Both the position numbers and the translations under genes were made by a program. Below, one piece after another: positions 36,498-45,537 of a stretch of DNA of 64,000 nucleotides (its first letter is position 1; the number at the start of each line of letters is the position of its first letter). Below the pieces are notes generated by a model. It saw nothing but the letters and a program-made list of their open reading frames with translations. It was not told the origin of the DNA and made no database searches. Source of the DNA: Paenibacillus sp. GP183 (GTDB lineage: Bacteria; Bacillota; Bacilli; Paenibacillales; NBRC-103111); NCBI RefSeq assembly GCF_900104695.1, contig NZ_FNSW01000002.1:334745-398744 (forward strand), read 5' to 3'.

Positions 36498-37181
36498 ATG
36501 AACAGATTATCATTAAGTACAGTTGCGGCTTTCAGTATTATAACTACTATCCTGAGTGGATGCCAAGCAACAAAACCTCCAACCAGTAGTCTTTCGGAAA
36601 CCTCGTTATCTTCTCAAAGTATTCAAATGACGAATAGGGTGACTGCCGGACAGACACAATTGCCTGCTCAAGTTACTTCGCCAATCGAGCCGGTTGTATC
36701 GGCGAATGACGCAAAAGCAGAAAAAGACAATAAGTTCATAGGTTGGAATCAACCGGCTGGTGGCGAATATCCCAAACTGGCTGAAGGAGAACAAATATGG
36801 ATCGATGTGTCCATCAGTAAACAACGGGTTTATATTAAAGAATCTGATAAAACCCTTTACACGATGGTCACTTCCTCAGGATTGGATACATCCCCTGATA
36901 ATTCAACACCGCTCGGTACTTATTATATTCAGCCTGAAAGAGGAATTTGATTTTATAACAATTCTGAGCAGGAAGGCGCAAAATATTACGTTTCCTGGAA
37001 AAATCATGGGGAGTTTTTATTTCATAGTGTAGCCATGGATAAGAACGGCAAAGTAATTGAAAAAGAAGCGGAAAAGTTGGGGCATAAGGCTTCACACGGC
37101 TGTTTTCGTTTAACGACCTCAGATGCGAAGTGGATTTATGACCATATTCCGATAAAAACAAAAGTGGTCATTCATGTATAA
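36498..37181 (+). pseudogene. L,D-transpeptidase (YkuD) lipoprotein broken by TGA
   Basis: Lipobox ILSGC, a Ser/Thr-rich linker and a YkuD domain starting IWIDVSISKQRVYI. TGA at 36948 interrupts GTYYIQPERGI; the frame then continues FYNNSEQEGAKYYVSWKNHG and reaches the catalytic motif KASHGCFRL before stopping at 37179. The position is Trp in relatives (TGG to TGA). The catalytic Cys is downstream of the stop, so the truncated form is inactive. Confidence 0.88.
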
Positions 37182-37203
37182 GGATGTCTTCAAAAATCAA
37201 AAA

Positions 37204-37245
37204 AAGCATACAACTCGATGAGAGGCTGAGTTGCATGCTTTTCTT
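37204..37245. terminator. Bidirectional terminator
   Basis: AGCAT.CAACTC pairs with GAGTTG.ATGCT, with A-rich and T-rich flanks, between convergent genes. Confidence 0.7.
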
Positions 37246-37272
37246 TGTTCGAAAGATGTTTATTGGAGGAAC

Positions 37273-38124
37273 TTATTTCGGATTGTAGGGTTCAAATTGA
37301 ATTGTAGCGGGATCCACAAAACTGTAACCTTTATCTTCGATTTGCGATAACAGTTTATCTAGGGCTTGCACCGTTGTCGGGAGTTCGTGCATGAGAATGT
37401 TGCTACCCGGATGAAGCTGCTTCATTACATTATCAATGATTGCGTCAGGATTGCCGATGTTTTTTGGATCCCAGTCCAAGGACCCGTCTGACCAGTTCAT
37501 AAAAGTCATGCCAGCTTGGCTTACCACAGTATGTACGTATTCATTCGCATCTCCATTCGGGGGACGGAAGAAAGCTGGTTTTGACCCTATGGTCTGGATT
37601 ATGATGTCTTGTCCCTTATTGATCTCATCATCGACTTGGGTGGTATTTATTTTTTTCAAATCGTTATGATCCCAAGTATGATTTCCAATCGTTTCTCCAT
37701 GATCAACGGTATACTTTAAGAGATCAGGATGCGCTTTAACACTGATACCGAGTTCAAAAAAGATTGCTTTGGCATGGTGTTTATCAAGCGTATCAATCAA
37801 GTTTTTGATCCATTCCATCTTTTTCGGACCATCGTCAAACGTCAGTAAAACGACCTTTTTGTTACCGCTTGTTTCTATGGGAACGACATCGTAATTTTTA
37901 TTTATCCGATATAATTTAGAACTGTTTTCTTTAGATGTCGCAGGAGTTGATTCGCTTGCAGCGTTTGTTGAAGCAGTGCTAGTGACCTTAGAGGGCGTTG
38001 AGGAATCGGTTGCCGGCATGGTAGGTGAAGCAGTCGGTGCGCCAGAACTCGGACTAGTATTTCCTGAACAGGCAGTACCGAGAATCATCAACATGGCGAG
38101 AGTGATTATTGCGGGTTTCATCAA
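37273..38124 (-). CDS. Polysaccharide deacetylase lipoprotein (NodB)
   Basis: Lipobox LGTAC, a Ser/Thr/Pro linker to about residue 85, then a canonical NodB domain with VVLLTFDDGPKK, NHTWDHND and FFRPPNGDAN, and a C-terminal ILMHELPTTVQALDKLL. All metal and catalytic residues are intact, unlike the paralogue at 30.5 kb. Likely acts on peptidoglycan or another surface glycan outside the cell. Confidence 0.92.
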   Translation of the reverse strand: MMKPAIITLAMLMILGTACSGNTSPSSGAPTASPTMPATDSSTPSKVTSTASTNAASESTPATSKENSSKLYRINKNYDVVPIETSGNKKVVLLTFDDGPKKMEWIKNLIDTLDKHHAKAIFFELGISVKAHPDLLKYTVDHGETIGNHTWDHNDLKKINTTQVDDEINKGQDIIIQTIGSKPAFFRPPNGDANEYVHTVVSQAGMTFMNWSDGSLDWDPKNIGNPDAIIDNVMKQLHPGSNILMHELPTTVQALDKLLSQIEDKGYSFVDPATIQFEPYNPK

Positions 38125-38238
38125 TTTCTCTCCTTATGAAGTAGTATATTGTTCATTATACAAGTAGAATGTGAAACTTATCAATTTTGTTTGTTTTTTT
38201 GTCACAGGTAATGTAACGGGGGACTACCAACTCTTTTG

Positions 38239-38440
38239 TTATTGAACAGATAAAAACTCTTTGATGGCATCAACAATTGCAGAGGCAATTTTATTTTGAG
38301 TATTTTCGGAGAATAAGGCCGCTTCTTCTTCGGAATTAGATAGAAATCCTGTTTCCACAAGGGCTGCAGGCATTTTCGTATCCTTGATCACCTTATAGTT
38401 AGCTTTCTTAACGTGACGATCAGGATAACCAGTAGCTGCT
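38239..38440 (-). pseudogene. Amidase_3 C-terminal remnant
   Basis: The frame ends KVIKDTKMPAALVETGFLSN followed by helices to SVQ-stop, matching the last third of an N-acetylmuramoyl-L-alanine amidase including the VETGFLSN catalytic Glu motif. The upstream domain is missing. Confidence 0.7.
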
Positions 38441-38585
38441 TACTGTTCTGGCCGGGTAATTCCGTAAAATGAGAATTGTGATGAAAGTTGACTGATATAG
38501 CTCGAAAGAGTCATTTCGTAGGATAACAAGTTATGATACAATACGTATCATGAATGAAAATACTTTTTGTGGAGGGTTCATTGTT

Positions 38586-38651
38586 ATGTTCAAGAAAAGC
38601 TTTATATTATCGTTTGTGCTTCTGCTGACTTTTGCATTCGGGAGTAGATAG
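38586..38651 (+). pseudogene. Signal-peptide remnant
   Basis: GGAGGG precedes MFKKSFILSFVLLLTFAFGS followed by R and TAG. It looks like the beginning of an exported protein cut after its signal peptide. Confidence 0.4.
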
Positions 38652-38721
38652 TTTTTGCAAGAATAGGTATCTGTTTTGAGGAAAAAGGTGAAACATAATT
38701 CAAATTTGGGAGGACTTACAA

Positions 38722-39783
38722 ATGCGTAAAAAGTTAATTTCTTTGGCAACGGCTTCACTTCTCACAATTGCTCTGGCCGTTCCGGCATGGGCACACGACG
38801 GTTGGTCTCAAACGAACACTCCCATTGTTGGATCGGGTGAGGTATCCTACGTAGAGTTGTTATTCGGAAACCACTCTAATGAACATTCCAGCTATCGGAT
38901 TGACGGTAACTGGAACATGGATAATTCCAAAGTGTACGTAATGACACCCGCAGGCAAGAAAATGGATATTTCGAACACAGCTTTTTTTACTGGTGAAGTG
39001 AAAGAAGTAACGAATCCTAAAACGAACAATTACTATGTTGCTTCATTTTCATCCTCCACCCCTGGAGCTTATGTCATTACCGTTGAAGGTGACAGTATTT
39101 TCAAGCATGGTGATGTAGCCAGCCGGACCTTCCGAAGTGCGAAATCATTTGTAGCTGTAGGAGATATCCCAACTTTGCAAAGAATGCAGTATCTCAAAGG
39201 ATTCAATAAGCAAGTAAGTCCTGATCGTGCCGAGTTTATTCCAAAATTTAATCCGGCAGCAGTTACCCCGAATCAAACAGTACCGGTTCAGCTTTTGCTA
39301 AAAGGGAAACCGATGGCGAACACGGAGGTATCGCTCATTCGCCGCAGCACTTCGGATGCACAACATTTTAAGACGGATACGAATGGCGTGGTCTCATTCC
39401 TAACAGGCCCCGCTGATTACTACTTGCTTAGAGCGAAACCGGCAACAGACGAAAAAGTAGCAGGACAATACGATTCGACTAACTACGAAGCCACCATGAC
39501 CTTTACGGTTCAAAAAGGGGACAACGTACTGCCCGTTGAAACATCCAATGCACTGCCGAGGATATTTGTAAACGGAAAGTCGATCCATGCGCCAGGCTTA
39601 GGTTGGGTGGATGGAAGCGTAGCTGTGGATTCCTCGTTTATCCAAGATAATATCAAATCGAATTATATCGGAACCGGTACTGTCGGACTTCGTTCGGCAG
39701 CGGAAGCACTAGGAGCTACCGTTGAATACTTGGCACCTGTCGCCGGCACTCGTCCTTCAGTATACATATATACTTCGAACTAA
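38722..39783 (+). CDS. Exported DUF4198 protein with C-terminal stalk-like domain
   Basis: Signal peptide ending VPAWA, mature protein starting HDGWSQ. The first two thirds match DUF4198, a family linked to uptake of nickel/cobalt (HDxW N-terminus, strand-rich, PGAYVITVEGD). The last about 75 residues (PRIFVNGKSIHAPGLGWVDG, GLRSAAEALGATVEYL) resemble a copper-amine-oxidase-N/stalk domain that usually sticks to the envelope. GGGAGG precedes the ATG. Its N-terminal His suggests metal binding, consistent with HupE and CopC-CopD next to it. Confidence 0.75.
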   Translation: MRKKLISLATASLLTIALAVPAWAHDGWSQTNTPIVGSGEVSYVELLFGNHSNEHSSYRIDGNWNMDNSKVYVMTPAGKKMDISNTAFFTGEVKEVTNPKTNNYYVASFSSSTPGAYVITVEGDSIFKHGDVASRTFRSAKSFVAVGDIPTLQRMQYLKGFNKQVSPDRAEFIPKFNPAAVTPNQTVPVQLLLKGKPMANTEVSLIRRSTSDAQHFKTDTNGVVSFLTGPADYYLLRAKPATDEKVAGQYDSTNYEATMTFTVQKGDNVLPVETSNALPRIFVNGKSIHAPGLGWVDGSVAVDSSFIQDNIKSNYIGTGTVGLRSAAEALGATVEYLAPVAGTRPSVYIYTSN

Positions 39784-39875
39784 AATAATTACATTGCGGC
39801 AGAGCCATTGAGTGCTAATCATAGGCCCAGCGGCTCTGTTTACTTTTGATTAGCTCTGTTGAGGATGTGAATTTT

Positions 39876-41651
39876 TTGCGTAAGCTTGCAGCGCTTTTAA
39901 GTGTTCTTTTGATCCTCTGCTTATCTTATTGTCCTAAATTTGTATCGGCTCATGCCTACATTGCAACGTCTATTCCGCTTCAAGAATCAGAATTAAAGGA
40001 TCCTCCTACTGAACTTCGTGTGAAATTTACTGAAAAAATCGATACTAATCTCAGCATATTAACCCTTCTGGACGGCACCGGAAAGTTGATCACAGCCAAA
40101 CAGAAAGGTCAAGACAACCTGTGGCTCATTCTGGAGCTTCCCCACTTAGAAAAGGGAGTTTATAAAGTGCAGTGGCAGGCGCTATCCCTGGATACCCATA
40201 CCACAGATGGAAGCTTTCGTTTTTCAGTTGGAGTTCCACTTCCTGTTAATCGGCCGAAAGATACGGTTTCGTTGGACAGTACCCCTCCGGTTCATCAAGA
40301 AAATAAGGGAGATCACTTTGCTTCTCCTGGGGTATCACCTGGTATGGATATGTCGAAAATGCATAGTGACCCTGCAACTCTTCCGTCTCAGACTCCTATG
40401 AAACAAGAAAACCATAACGCCGCAAACACTTCTATTCCTGAAAAGGGAGGACCCTTTGCAAGCGAAAACAAAGGTAACAGAGAAACAGGAAATGAACCCA
40501 AAATTGACAGCAACAACTCAGGAAAAGATTCGCAAGTTTCAAATCAAATTACTGCACCTGCACAGTCCGAAAAAGACCAGAATATTACGAAACAAGCAGG
40601 TGTTTTAACGGACCAAAAGACCTTACCTGCCGCAGACCCACTTCATAATGCTGATCCCCAAAATGATCAGATACAGCAACAAGAGTCTAATATGAACCTT
40701 ATTCATGATCGATTCAGCTATGGATGGAAAACGTTATTGCGAACTTCAGAAATTGTCATGGCAATATTGATAAGCGGATTTTTATTTTTCCGTTACTGGG
40801 TTTCGGGAGAGACAAAGCAACCGGTTGATTATGCCTCATCTTCTATGAAAGCTGAACAATGGTTGATATTAAGCGGCATTCTGGTGTGGGTTTTGACAGG
40901 AGCGTGCGACATTTTGCTTATTGCATCCAGTTTAACTCATAGTGGGTTGGGTGATCTGCAACTCTGGCAAAAAGCGGGTGCGATATTCTCGACCACGATG
41001 CTCGGGGCAGTAAGTTGGTTACGGCTCGTTCTTTTAATTCTATTACTTATGCTGACCTTTACAAGCATGACTAATTTAAAAGTGTCCAGATGGATCAAAT
41101 TTCTTATTTTAACTGCGTTGATGGTATCGTTCGCATTTACCGGACACGCTTATAGCAGCGAATCCGCTCGGGTACTTCAATTGATTTCCCACACAGTACA
41201 TATGCTGGCTGCAGCAGTTTGGTTTGGGGGACTATGCGGGTTGATGCTTCAATCGTACCGCCTCCATCGTGATATTTCTTCCCTGCAACTCATGAACAGG
41301 TTATTGAAACGGTTTTCGTACATCGCATTACCTATGATTATCTTAGTCTCGGTGTCGGGCCTGTTATTGAGCCTTTATCGTTTTGGAGGATGGAAGGAGC
41401 TATTTACTTCATTGTATGGGGAAATATTACTCTGCAAAATCGCCGTGTTTTCACTGACGCTTGTTATTGCGGCATATCATCGTTACTTGATTATTCCGAG
41501 AATAGAAAATTTGAAGATAGACACAGAAGAGACAAAGGCAAAACTCTTTATTCACAAATTGTTCCAGAGTATTCGAACAGAGTTACTTCTTGCTTTTGTT
41601 GTTATTCTTCTTGCAGGTATCTTGTCTACAAGTCCCCTTCCCTCTGCCTGA
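39876..41651 (+). CDS. CopC-CopD fusion copper transport protein (YcnJ-like)
   Basis: A signal sequence is followed by a CopC domain beginning at mature HAYIATSIP (copper His) and ending DTHTTDGSFRFSV, where His and Asp complete the CopC site. A long Ser/Gln/Asn-rich linker with a GMDMSKMH motif leads to the CopD membrane domain of about eight helices (TSEIVMAILISGFLFFRYW, HTVHMLAAAVWFGGLCGL, and more). The frame is open from a TTG at 39846, but GAGGATGTGA supports the TTG at 39876. It imports copper in relatives. The YcnI partner in this window is frameshifted. Confidence 0.88.
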   Translation: MRKLAALLSVLLILCLSYCPKFVSAHAYIATSIPLQESELKDPPTELRVKFTEKIDTNLSILTLLDGTGKLITAKQKGQDNLWLILELPHLEKGVYKVQWQALSLDTHTTDGSFRFSVGVPLPVNRPKDTVSLDSTPPVHQENKGDHFASPGVSPGMDMSKMHSDPATLPSQTPMKQENHNAANTSIPEKGGPFASENKGNRETGNEPKIDSNNSGKDSQVSNQITAPAQSEKDQNITKQAGVLTDQKTLPAADPLHNADPQNDQIQQQESNMNLIHDRFSYGWKTLLRTSEIVMAILISGFLFFRYWVSGETKQPVDYASSSMKAEQWLILSGILVWVLTGACDILLIASSLTHSGLGDLQLWQKAGAIFSTTMLGAVSWLRLVLLILLLMLTFTSMTNLKVSRWIKFLILTALMVSFAFTGHAYSSESARVLQLISHTVHMLAAAVWFGGLCGLMLQSYRLHRDISSLQLMNRLLKRFSYIALPMIILVSVSGLLLSLYRFGGWKELFTSLYGEILLCKIAVFSLTLVIAAYHRYLIIPRIENLKIDTEETKAKLFIHKLFQSIRTELLLAFVVILLAGILSTSPLPSA

Positions 41652-41879
41652 AAAAACCAAAATGACGATAGTTGGTCAGTAATGGGTGATACGGCCCTTG
41701 ATTCGAGCGTTAAAAAGTATAGAAGTTGTTGCTCAGCCTGTTCAATTTGATACTTTTGTTGATTCGCTTTTACTCCCATGAATCGCTGGAGGTCAAATTC
41801 TATTAGTCTTTTTCCAATTAAAATACGCTGAATTAGGTCAAGTTCTTGTCGTTTTTGCAACTCGTTGAACTCCCTCGGT

Positions 41880-42163
41880 ACGATTCAGTTTTCTCACGCT
41901 TGCTCGCTTATTCGCAGGATTTCACGTCTTTGGTTAAGAGTTTAGGATGAGTGGGGGGTGACCGTACTATACTCGGGCAACATGAAAGCATGCGGGAATA
42001 AAGGAAAGTGTGTTTATCTCCATTTTTTCCATATACTGCACGCATTCTCCACGCCACCCTCGGAGGTTTTCACTCCCATGTCTCAACGGGTCATAGCCCC
42101 TCCGTGATTTCTTTGAAATCCTGCGAATAAGCCAATCTACGTCTTACAAAACGGTATTGAGGT
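41880..42163 (-). ncRNA. IS110-family non-coding end, candidate bridge RNA (copy A)
   Basis: A non-coding stretch directly 3' of an IS110-like transposase remnant. It has 15-bp inverted repeats ATTCGCAGGATTTCA and TGAAATCCTGCGAAT about 190 bp apart. A diverged second copy lies at 44200-44575, with the same order of conserved blocks. IS110/IS1111 elements encode guide RNAs in such non-coding ends. The RNA itself is inferred. Confidence 0.4.
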
Positions 42164-42439
42164 TTAAGCTGCTTGCTCAAGTGGCCATGTTTTCATAGGC
42201 GTGTAGGCTTGACCACTGCGAGCCATCCCCACCAAGATGCGAGCCAATTTACCGCAGAGCTTCATAATGGACTTCATTTTCTTCATCTTCTTCATGTTCA
42301 CATTGGAAGTTGCACTAATTCCTTTGATCGCAAGCATGGATTTTGCAAAGGGGATGCGCTCTAGTACAGCGACGATCTCCTGCTCTACGACCTGCAGCTG
42401 CTCGCAGGCCAGGTCATACTCGGCAAGCAGTTGCTTCAA
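42164..42439 (-). pseudogene. IS110-like transposase C-terminal remnant
   Basis: KQLLAEYDLACEQLQVVEQE followed by IVAVLERIPFAKSMLAIKGI and KLARILVGMARSGQ is the pattern of the C-terminal part of IS110-family transposases (helix, LxxIPG...IxGI, then KLaG...SG). The GD/aE region is replaced by a lysine/methionine repeat, so the copy is degenerate. Confidence 0.5.
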
Positions 42440-42609
42440 ATGCAGTTGGTATGCATGCGTAGCTTGGCGAGATCCGGTTCTTTTAAATACAATAGAAGCG
42501 CTGAATCCATTTTTCTTTCCGTTGTTTTATTTGGATTCTTATAAAAAGCTGATCTTGCGAGATTCCATTCGCGATGAAGTTCTTCCAATCGACTATTTTT
42601 AGTAGCCAT
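42436..42609 (-). CDS. Small hypothetical protein, possibly 3' truncated
   Basis: AGGAGGAG precedes an ATG at 42609, opening MATKNSRLEELHREWNLARS, a charged helical protein ending at 57 aa. The last residues (AKLRMHTNCI) come from the border with the IS110-like remnant, so the natural end may be lost. Function unknown. Confidence 0.45.
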   Translation of the reverse strand: MATKNSRLEELHREWNLARSAFYKNPNKTTERKMDSALLLYLKEPDLAKLRMHTNCI

Positions 42610-43023
42610 ATTTATCTCCTCCTCTATCAATAGCTTGTGTTCTCTACTTTTTATTTTATTCATATTAATTTTATATTTGTTATTTTAAATGCGGATTTTG
42701 TAGCCTGTTTATTGTGAGTTAGGGTAAAGCAAGTCAGTATAGAGGTAAAACCAATCATGATATCCATATAATCTGCCATCATTAACAGGCCAAGCAATTC
42801 CCGTAATTGCTCGTGATCAACAATCTACCATTTGAAATATTCCTAGTCTACGGAAATGTTCCTTCCCCCACTAGCTTGGGCCGGTGGGGATTTTATGTAT
42901 GAATGAAAATTAGGTAACCCAAATATAATTGATTATTATAGGCAACTACCGTGTTCTCACTTTAACCGTCTTCATAGACTAATGTTGGATAGACAATAGC
43001 ACAAAAAAATAGGAGGTAAGTGA
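42610..43023. other. Intergenic region with one hairpin
   Basis: CCCCAC/GTGGGG hairpin at 42866-42889 followed by ATTTTATG, possibly a terminator. No gene is seen before 43024. Confidence 0.35.
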
Positions 43024-43209
43024 ATGTACGGACAGATGCCAATGTATGACAGAAATCATGAAGCTTATTTTAAACAAATGTATGAATGGCACAATCAAAT
43101 GTCTCAGTATCAAGAGCAATTAAGGAAATTTCATCAAGATAGAGCCAATCAGTTTCGAGGAATGGTTAATGAGAAAGAGACAGTTTTTTTGGGCAACGGC
43201 ACCACATAA
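43024..43209 (+). CDS. Small Tyr/Gln/Met-rich hypothetical protein (61 aa)
   Basis: An AGGAGGTAAGTG site precedes the ATG. The product reads MYGQMPMYDRNHEAYFKQMY and is rich in aromatic residues and Gln, with one amphipathic helix. Coat- or spore-associated small proteins of Bacillales look like this, but I cannot assign it. A second small gene follows. Confidence 0.6.
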   Translation: MYGQMPMYDRNHEAYFKQMYEWHNQMSQYQEQLRKFHQDRANQFRGMVNEKETVFLGNGTT

Positions 43210-43242
43210 CTCCGGTGAAATAACTTGGAGTGAGGTGATAAC

Positions 43243-43428
43243 CTGGAAAAAATCAGACTAACGGTTTTTGAATGGTATATTGCTCGGGACAGACTAAAAC
43301 CAGAGATTTCCTTTTGCCAATTTTGGGATGATTTTCTTTTAAATTATATGATATGGCAAGAAGTACCGATCGAAGAAACTTTTCAAAAAACTTGTAACAA
43401 ATTGGAACTTAAACATGAACACAAGTAA
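43243..43428 (+). CDS. Small hypothetical protein with CTG start (61 aa)
   Basis: GAGGTGATAAC lies directly before CTG, which opens an uninterrupted frame (EKIRLTVFEWYIARDRLKPE, then ISFCQFWDDFLLNYMIWQE). An in-frame TGA lies five codons upstream, and the first ATG is past the middle. CTG is therefore the only start in reach. The composition (aromatic, acidic) looks coding. It follows the 61-aa gene by 33 bp. Function unknown. Confidence 0.55.
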   Translation: MEKIRLTVFEWYIARDRLKPEISFCQFWDDFLLNYMIWQEVPIEETFQKTCNKLELKHEHK

Positions 43429-43681
43429 TTATCAATGGATTGACTGATCCACCACTAGACCACTGGTGAAAATCCCAGTAACATACGCAAACAAATTAAG
43501 GGATTTGATAAAAAGTTAAACTTGCAGGTATAAGCTAACGGGCAGAAGAGTTTGACAAAGAATATGCAAGTATTGCTCAGAGAGATTCTATATACCCAAT
43601 TTTAATTCCCAGTAGTAACAGCCGTTTCCGAGAGTATCACCTTCACATAAGGTATTTTAAAAAAAAGGCGAAGGTGAAAAA

Positions 43682-44167
43682 ATGGATATAAGTAAGTTTT
43701 CTAGATCAAGTAAAAAGATGCCGAAGATCCTGAGCACGAGGGTGGTGCTGACGGAGCGGGCGACGATAACGATGTTCGATCCAGCCACGGGCACAGGAAC
43801 ACAGACGGGAACGTTCGTCGCGGCAGGCGCAGTGAACGACTCGGGGACGGTCACTGCCAACTTCCAGATCGGAACCGGCGGCATCCTGACCAGCCCGTTC
43901 ACGCTCACGAGCTCGGTCGGGACGATCACCGGCTTCACGAGGGCCAAGGTAATCCCATTCCCTTCGACCACCCGCTCGTTCGCCAAGGGCACATGGACAT
44001 TCGTCAATGGCACCGGCAGGTACGCAGGCATACGCGGTCGCGGCAAGATCCTCGCGACGATCGACTTCACGACCCGCGAGGTCACGATCGCCCGGGACGG
44101 CTTCTTGAACCGCGTCTTCCGCCCCCAGTCTAGACAGAAAATAATGAAAAAGAAATTTACTCGATAG
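43682..44167 (+). CDS. GC-rich beta-structured protein of foreign composition
   Basis: The 161-aa product is strand- and Gly/Thr-rich (ERATITMFDPATGTGTQTGT, GTWTFVNGTGRYAGIRGRGK), suggesting a beta-barrel or calycin-like fold. Codons from about 43719 to 44130 use G/C in the third position almost throughout, unlike the AT-rich flanks and unlike its own first 12 and last 10 codons. GAAGGTG precedes the ATG; an internal ATG at 43719 probably marks the original start. I do not recognise the family with certainty. Confidence 0.55.
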   Translation: MDISKFSRSSKKMPKILSTRVVLTERATITMFDPATGTGTQTGTFVAAGAVNDSGTVTANFQIGTGGILTSPFTLTSSVGTITGFTRAKVIPFPSTTRSFAKGTWTFVNGTGRYAGIRGRGKILATIDFTTREVTIARDGFLNRVFRPQSRQKIMKKKFTR

Positions 44168-44199
44168 TTCTTTACTCAACTCCCTCAGAGAATAAGGTT

Positions 44200-44625
44200 T
44201 TTCTCACGAATGCTCGCTCATTCGCAGGATTTCACGTGCCTTGTTAAGTAGGAGTTTAAAGAGTGGATAATGTGACTGGGCAGATCCGTTTTGAGCGCAT
44301 GCGGGAACAGAAGGTGCTGATTGATTTACAGCATCTTCCATTAAAAATGTTTGCTGCACGTCTCTCTCCACAAGGTCCTTGGGATTCACTCTCCCAAATC
44401 TCGACGGGTCTACGCCCTCACATTCCTTAGTCCTATCTATCCAAGGTGTGGAGTCCGATCAACGTTAACGGAACGGGTCTACGCCCTAAAGCGGAACAAT
44501 CTCGGTACTCCGTGCTTTCTTTGTGAAATCCTGAGAATGAGCCAATCTACGTGTCTGGGTTGCGGTTTTAGTTTTTAAGCTGCTAACGGTAGCTGAGCCT
44601 TATCTGCGGAGAATTTTTGTCCTAC
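44200..44625 (-). ncRNA. IS110-family non-coding end, candidate bridge RNA (copy B)
   Basis: This repeats the block order of copy A: TCTCACG...TGCTCGCT, ATTCGCAGGATTTCACGT, GCATGCGGGAA, CGACGGGTCTACGCCCT (twice here), GTGAAATCCTG, AGCCAATCTACGT and TTTAAGCTGCT. The right side (44576-44625) encodes the transposase tail KFSADKAQLPLAA-stop on the minus strand. It is longer than copy A by about 100 bp. Confidence 0.4.
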
Positions 44626-44631
44626 TTTCGT

Positions 44632-45262
44632 CTTGCTATGGCTCATACAACCATCATGCGATGGGTTCATGAATTTGGGTCGGAACTAGACAATCGAATT
44701 CGTCCTTATTGAAGCAGACTAATGATTCCTTTAGGACAGATGAAACCTACATTAAAGTCAAAAGACAATGGAAATATCTTTATAGAGCAGTAGATTCAAC
44801 GGGAAATACAATTGATTTCATGTTTGTCTGAAAATCGAGATGCTCCCGCGGCCAAACGATTTTTCAAGAAAGCGTCACCTCACAATCAATCGCCACGCGT
44901 AATTACCGTCGATAAAAACCAACTTACCCTACCGCAGTCCAGCAATTGAGGGACGAGAAAGCTATGAATCAAGAAACACTACGACAACAAAAATATCTAA
45001 GCAATATTATTGAACAAGATCATCGATTCATAAAGAAAGTCATTAAACCAATGCTGGGATTCAAGTCTTTCAGTACTGCAGAGAAAACAATTGCCGGGAT
45101 AGAAGTCATGCATATGATAAAGAAAGGGCAGGTCGAATACAATCATTCGTCTGTCCTTTCTGCAGTAGAATTAATCAATAAAATGCTTGGTTTGACAATA
45201 TAATCAAGCAACAATATGGAGGCTATCTTTGATCTGTTTTAATAGTTGCACCAAAACCCTTA
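44632..45262 (+). mobile_element. Decayed IS6-family transposase (copy 1)
   Basis: Frames across this stretch read MAHTTIMRWVHEFG, DETYIKVKRQWKYLYRAVDS, VITVDKN, NIIEQDHRFIKKVIKPMLGF and VMHMIKKGQ, the order of IS6-family DDE transposases. In-frame stops and a frameshift kill it. The right terminal repeat GTTGCACCAAAACCC is at 45248-45262. The left end and N-terminus are missing. An almost identical inverted copy is at 51178. Confidence 0.8.
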
Positions 45263-45360
45263 GCTTCAAACAATAAACAGATTCATCGTGGAACCCCTTA
45301 TGAACCTCACCAATCAGTTTGAATCCAATCCTCTCATATGTACGAAGCCAAAGAGGAATA
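45248..45360 (-). pseudogene. GNAT acetyltransferase C-terminal remnant
   Basis: One minus-strand frame reads IPLWLRTYERIGFKLIGEVH followed by KGFHDESVYCLKLRVL, the YxxxGF end of a GNAT acetyltransferase. It runs into the IS6 terminal repeat and has lost its upstream part. Confidence 0.45.
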
Positions 45361-45537
45361 GGGGATATCTGCAAAGTAAACCTTGATATCGTGAAGTTTT
45401 TCTAAAGTAACAAAACAAGCGAACTTTTTTCCACAAACGCTCGATTATACTGAGTATGTCAACTTTTATTGAATTGGGGCTTCCGTCAGCAGATGGAAAT
45501 CCTGATTTCTGTGATCTCATCTGATCTCAACGGATTT

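Noticed and set aside
41552..41860. A 102-codon minus-strand frame overlapping the CopC-CopD 3' end
   Set aside because: Its last third is antisense to CopD. The rest (QKRQELDLIQRILIGKRLIE) may be old coding sequence beside the IS110 remnant, but it has no start signal and no family I recognise.
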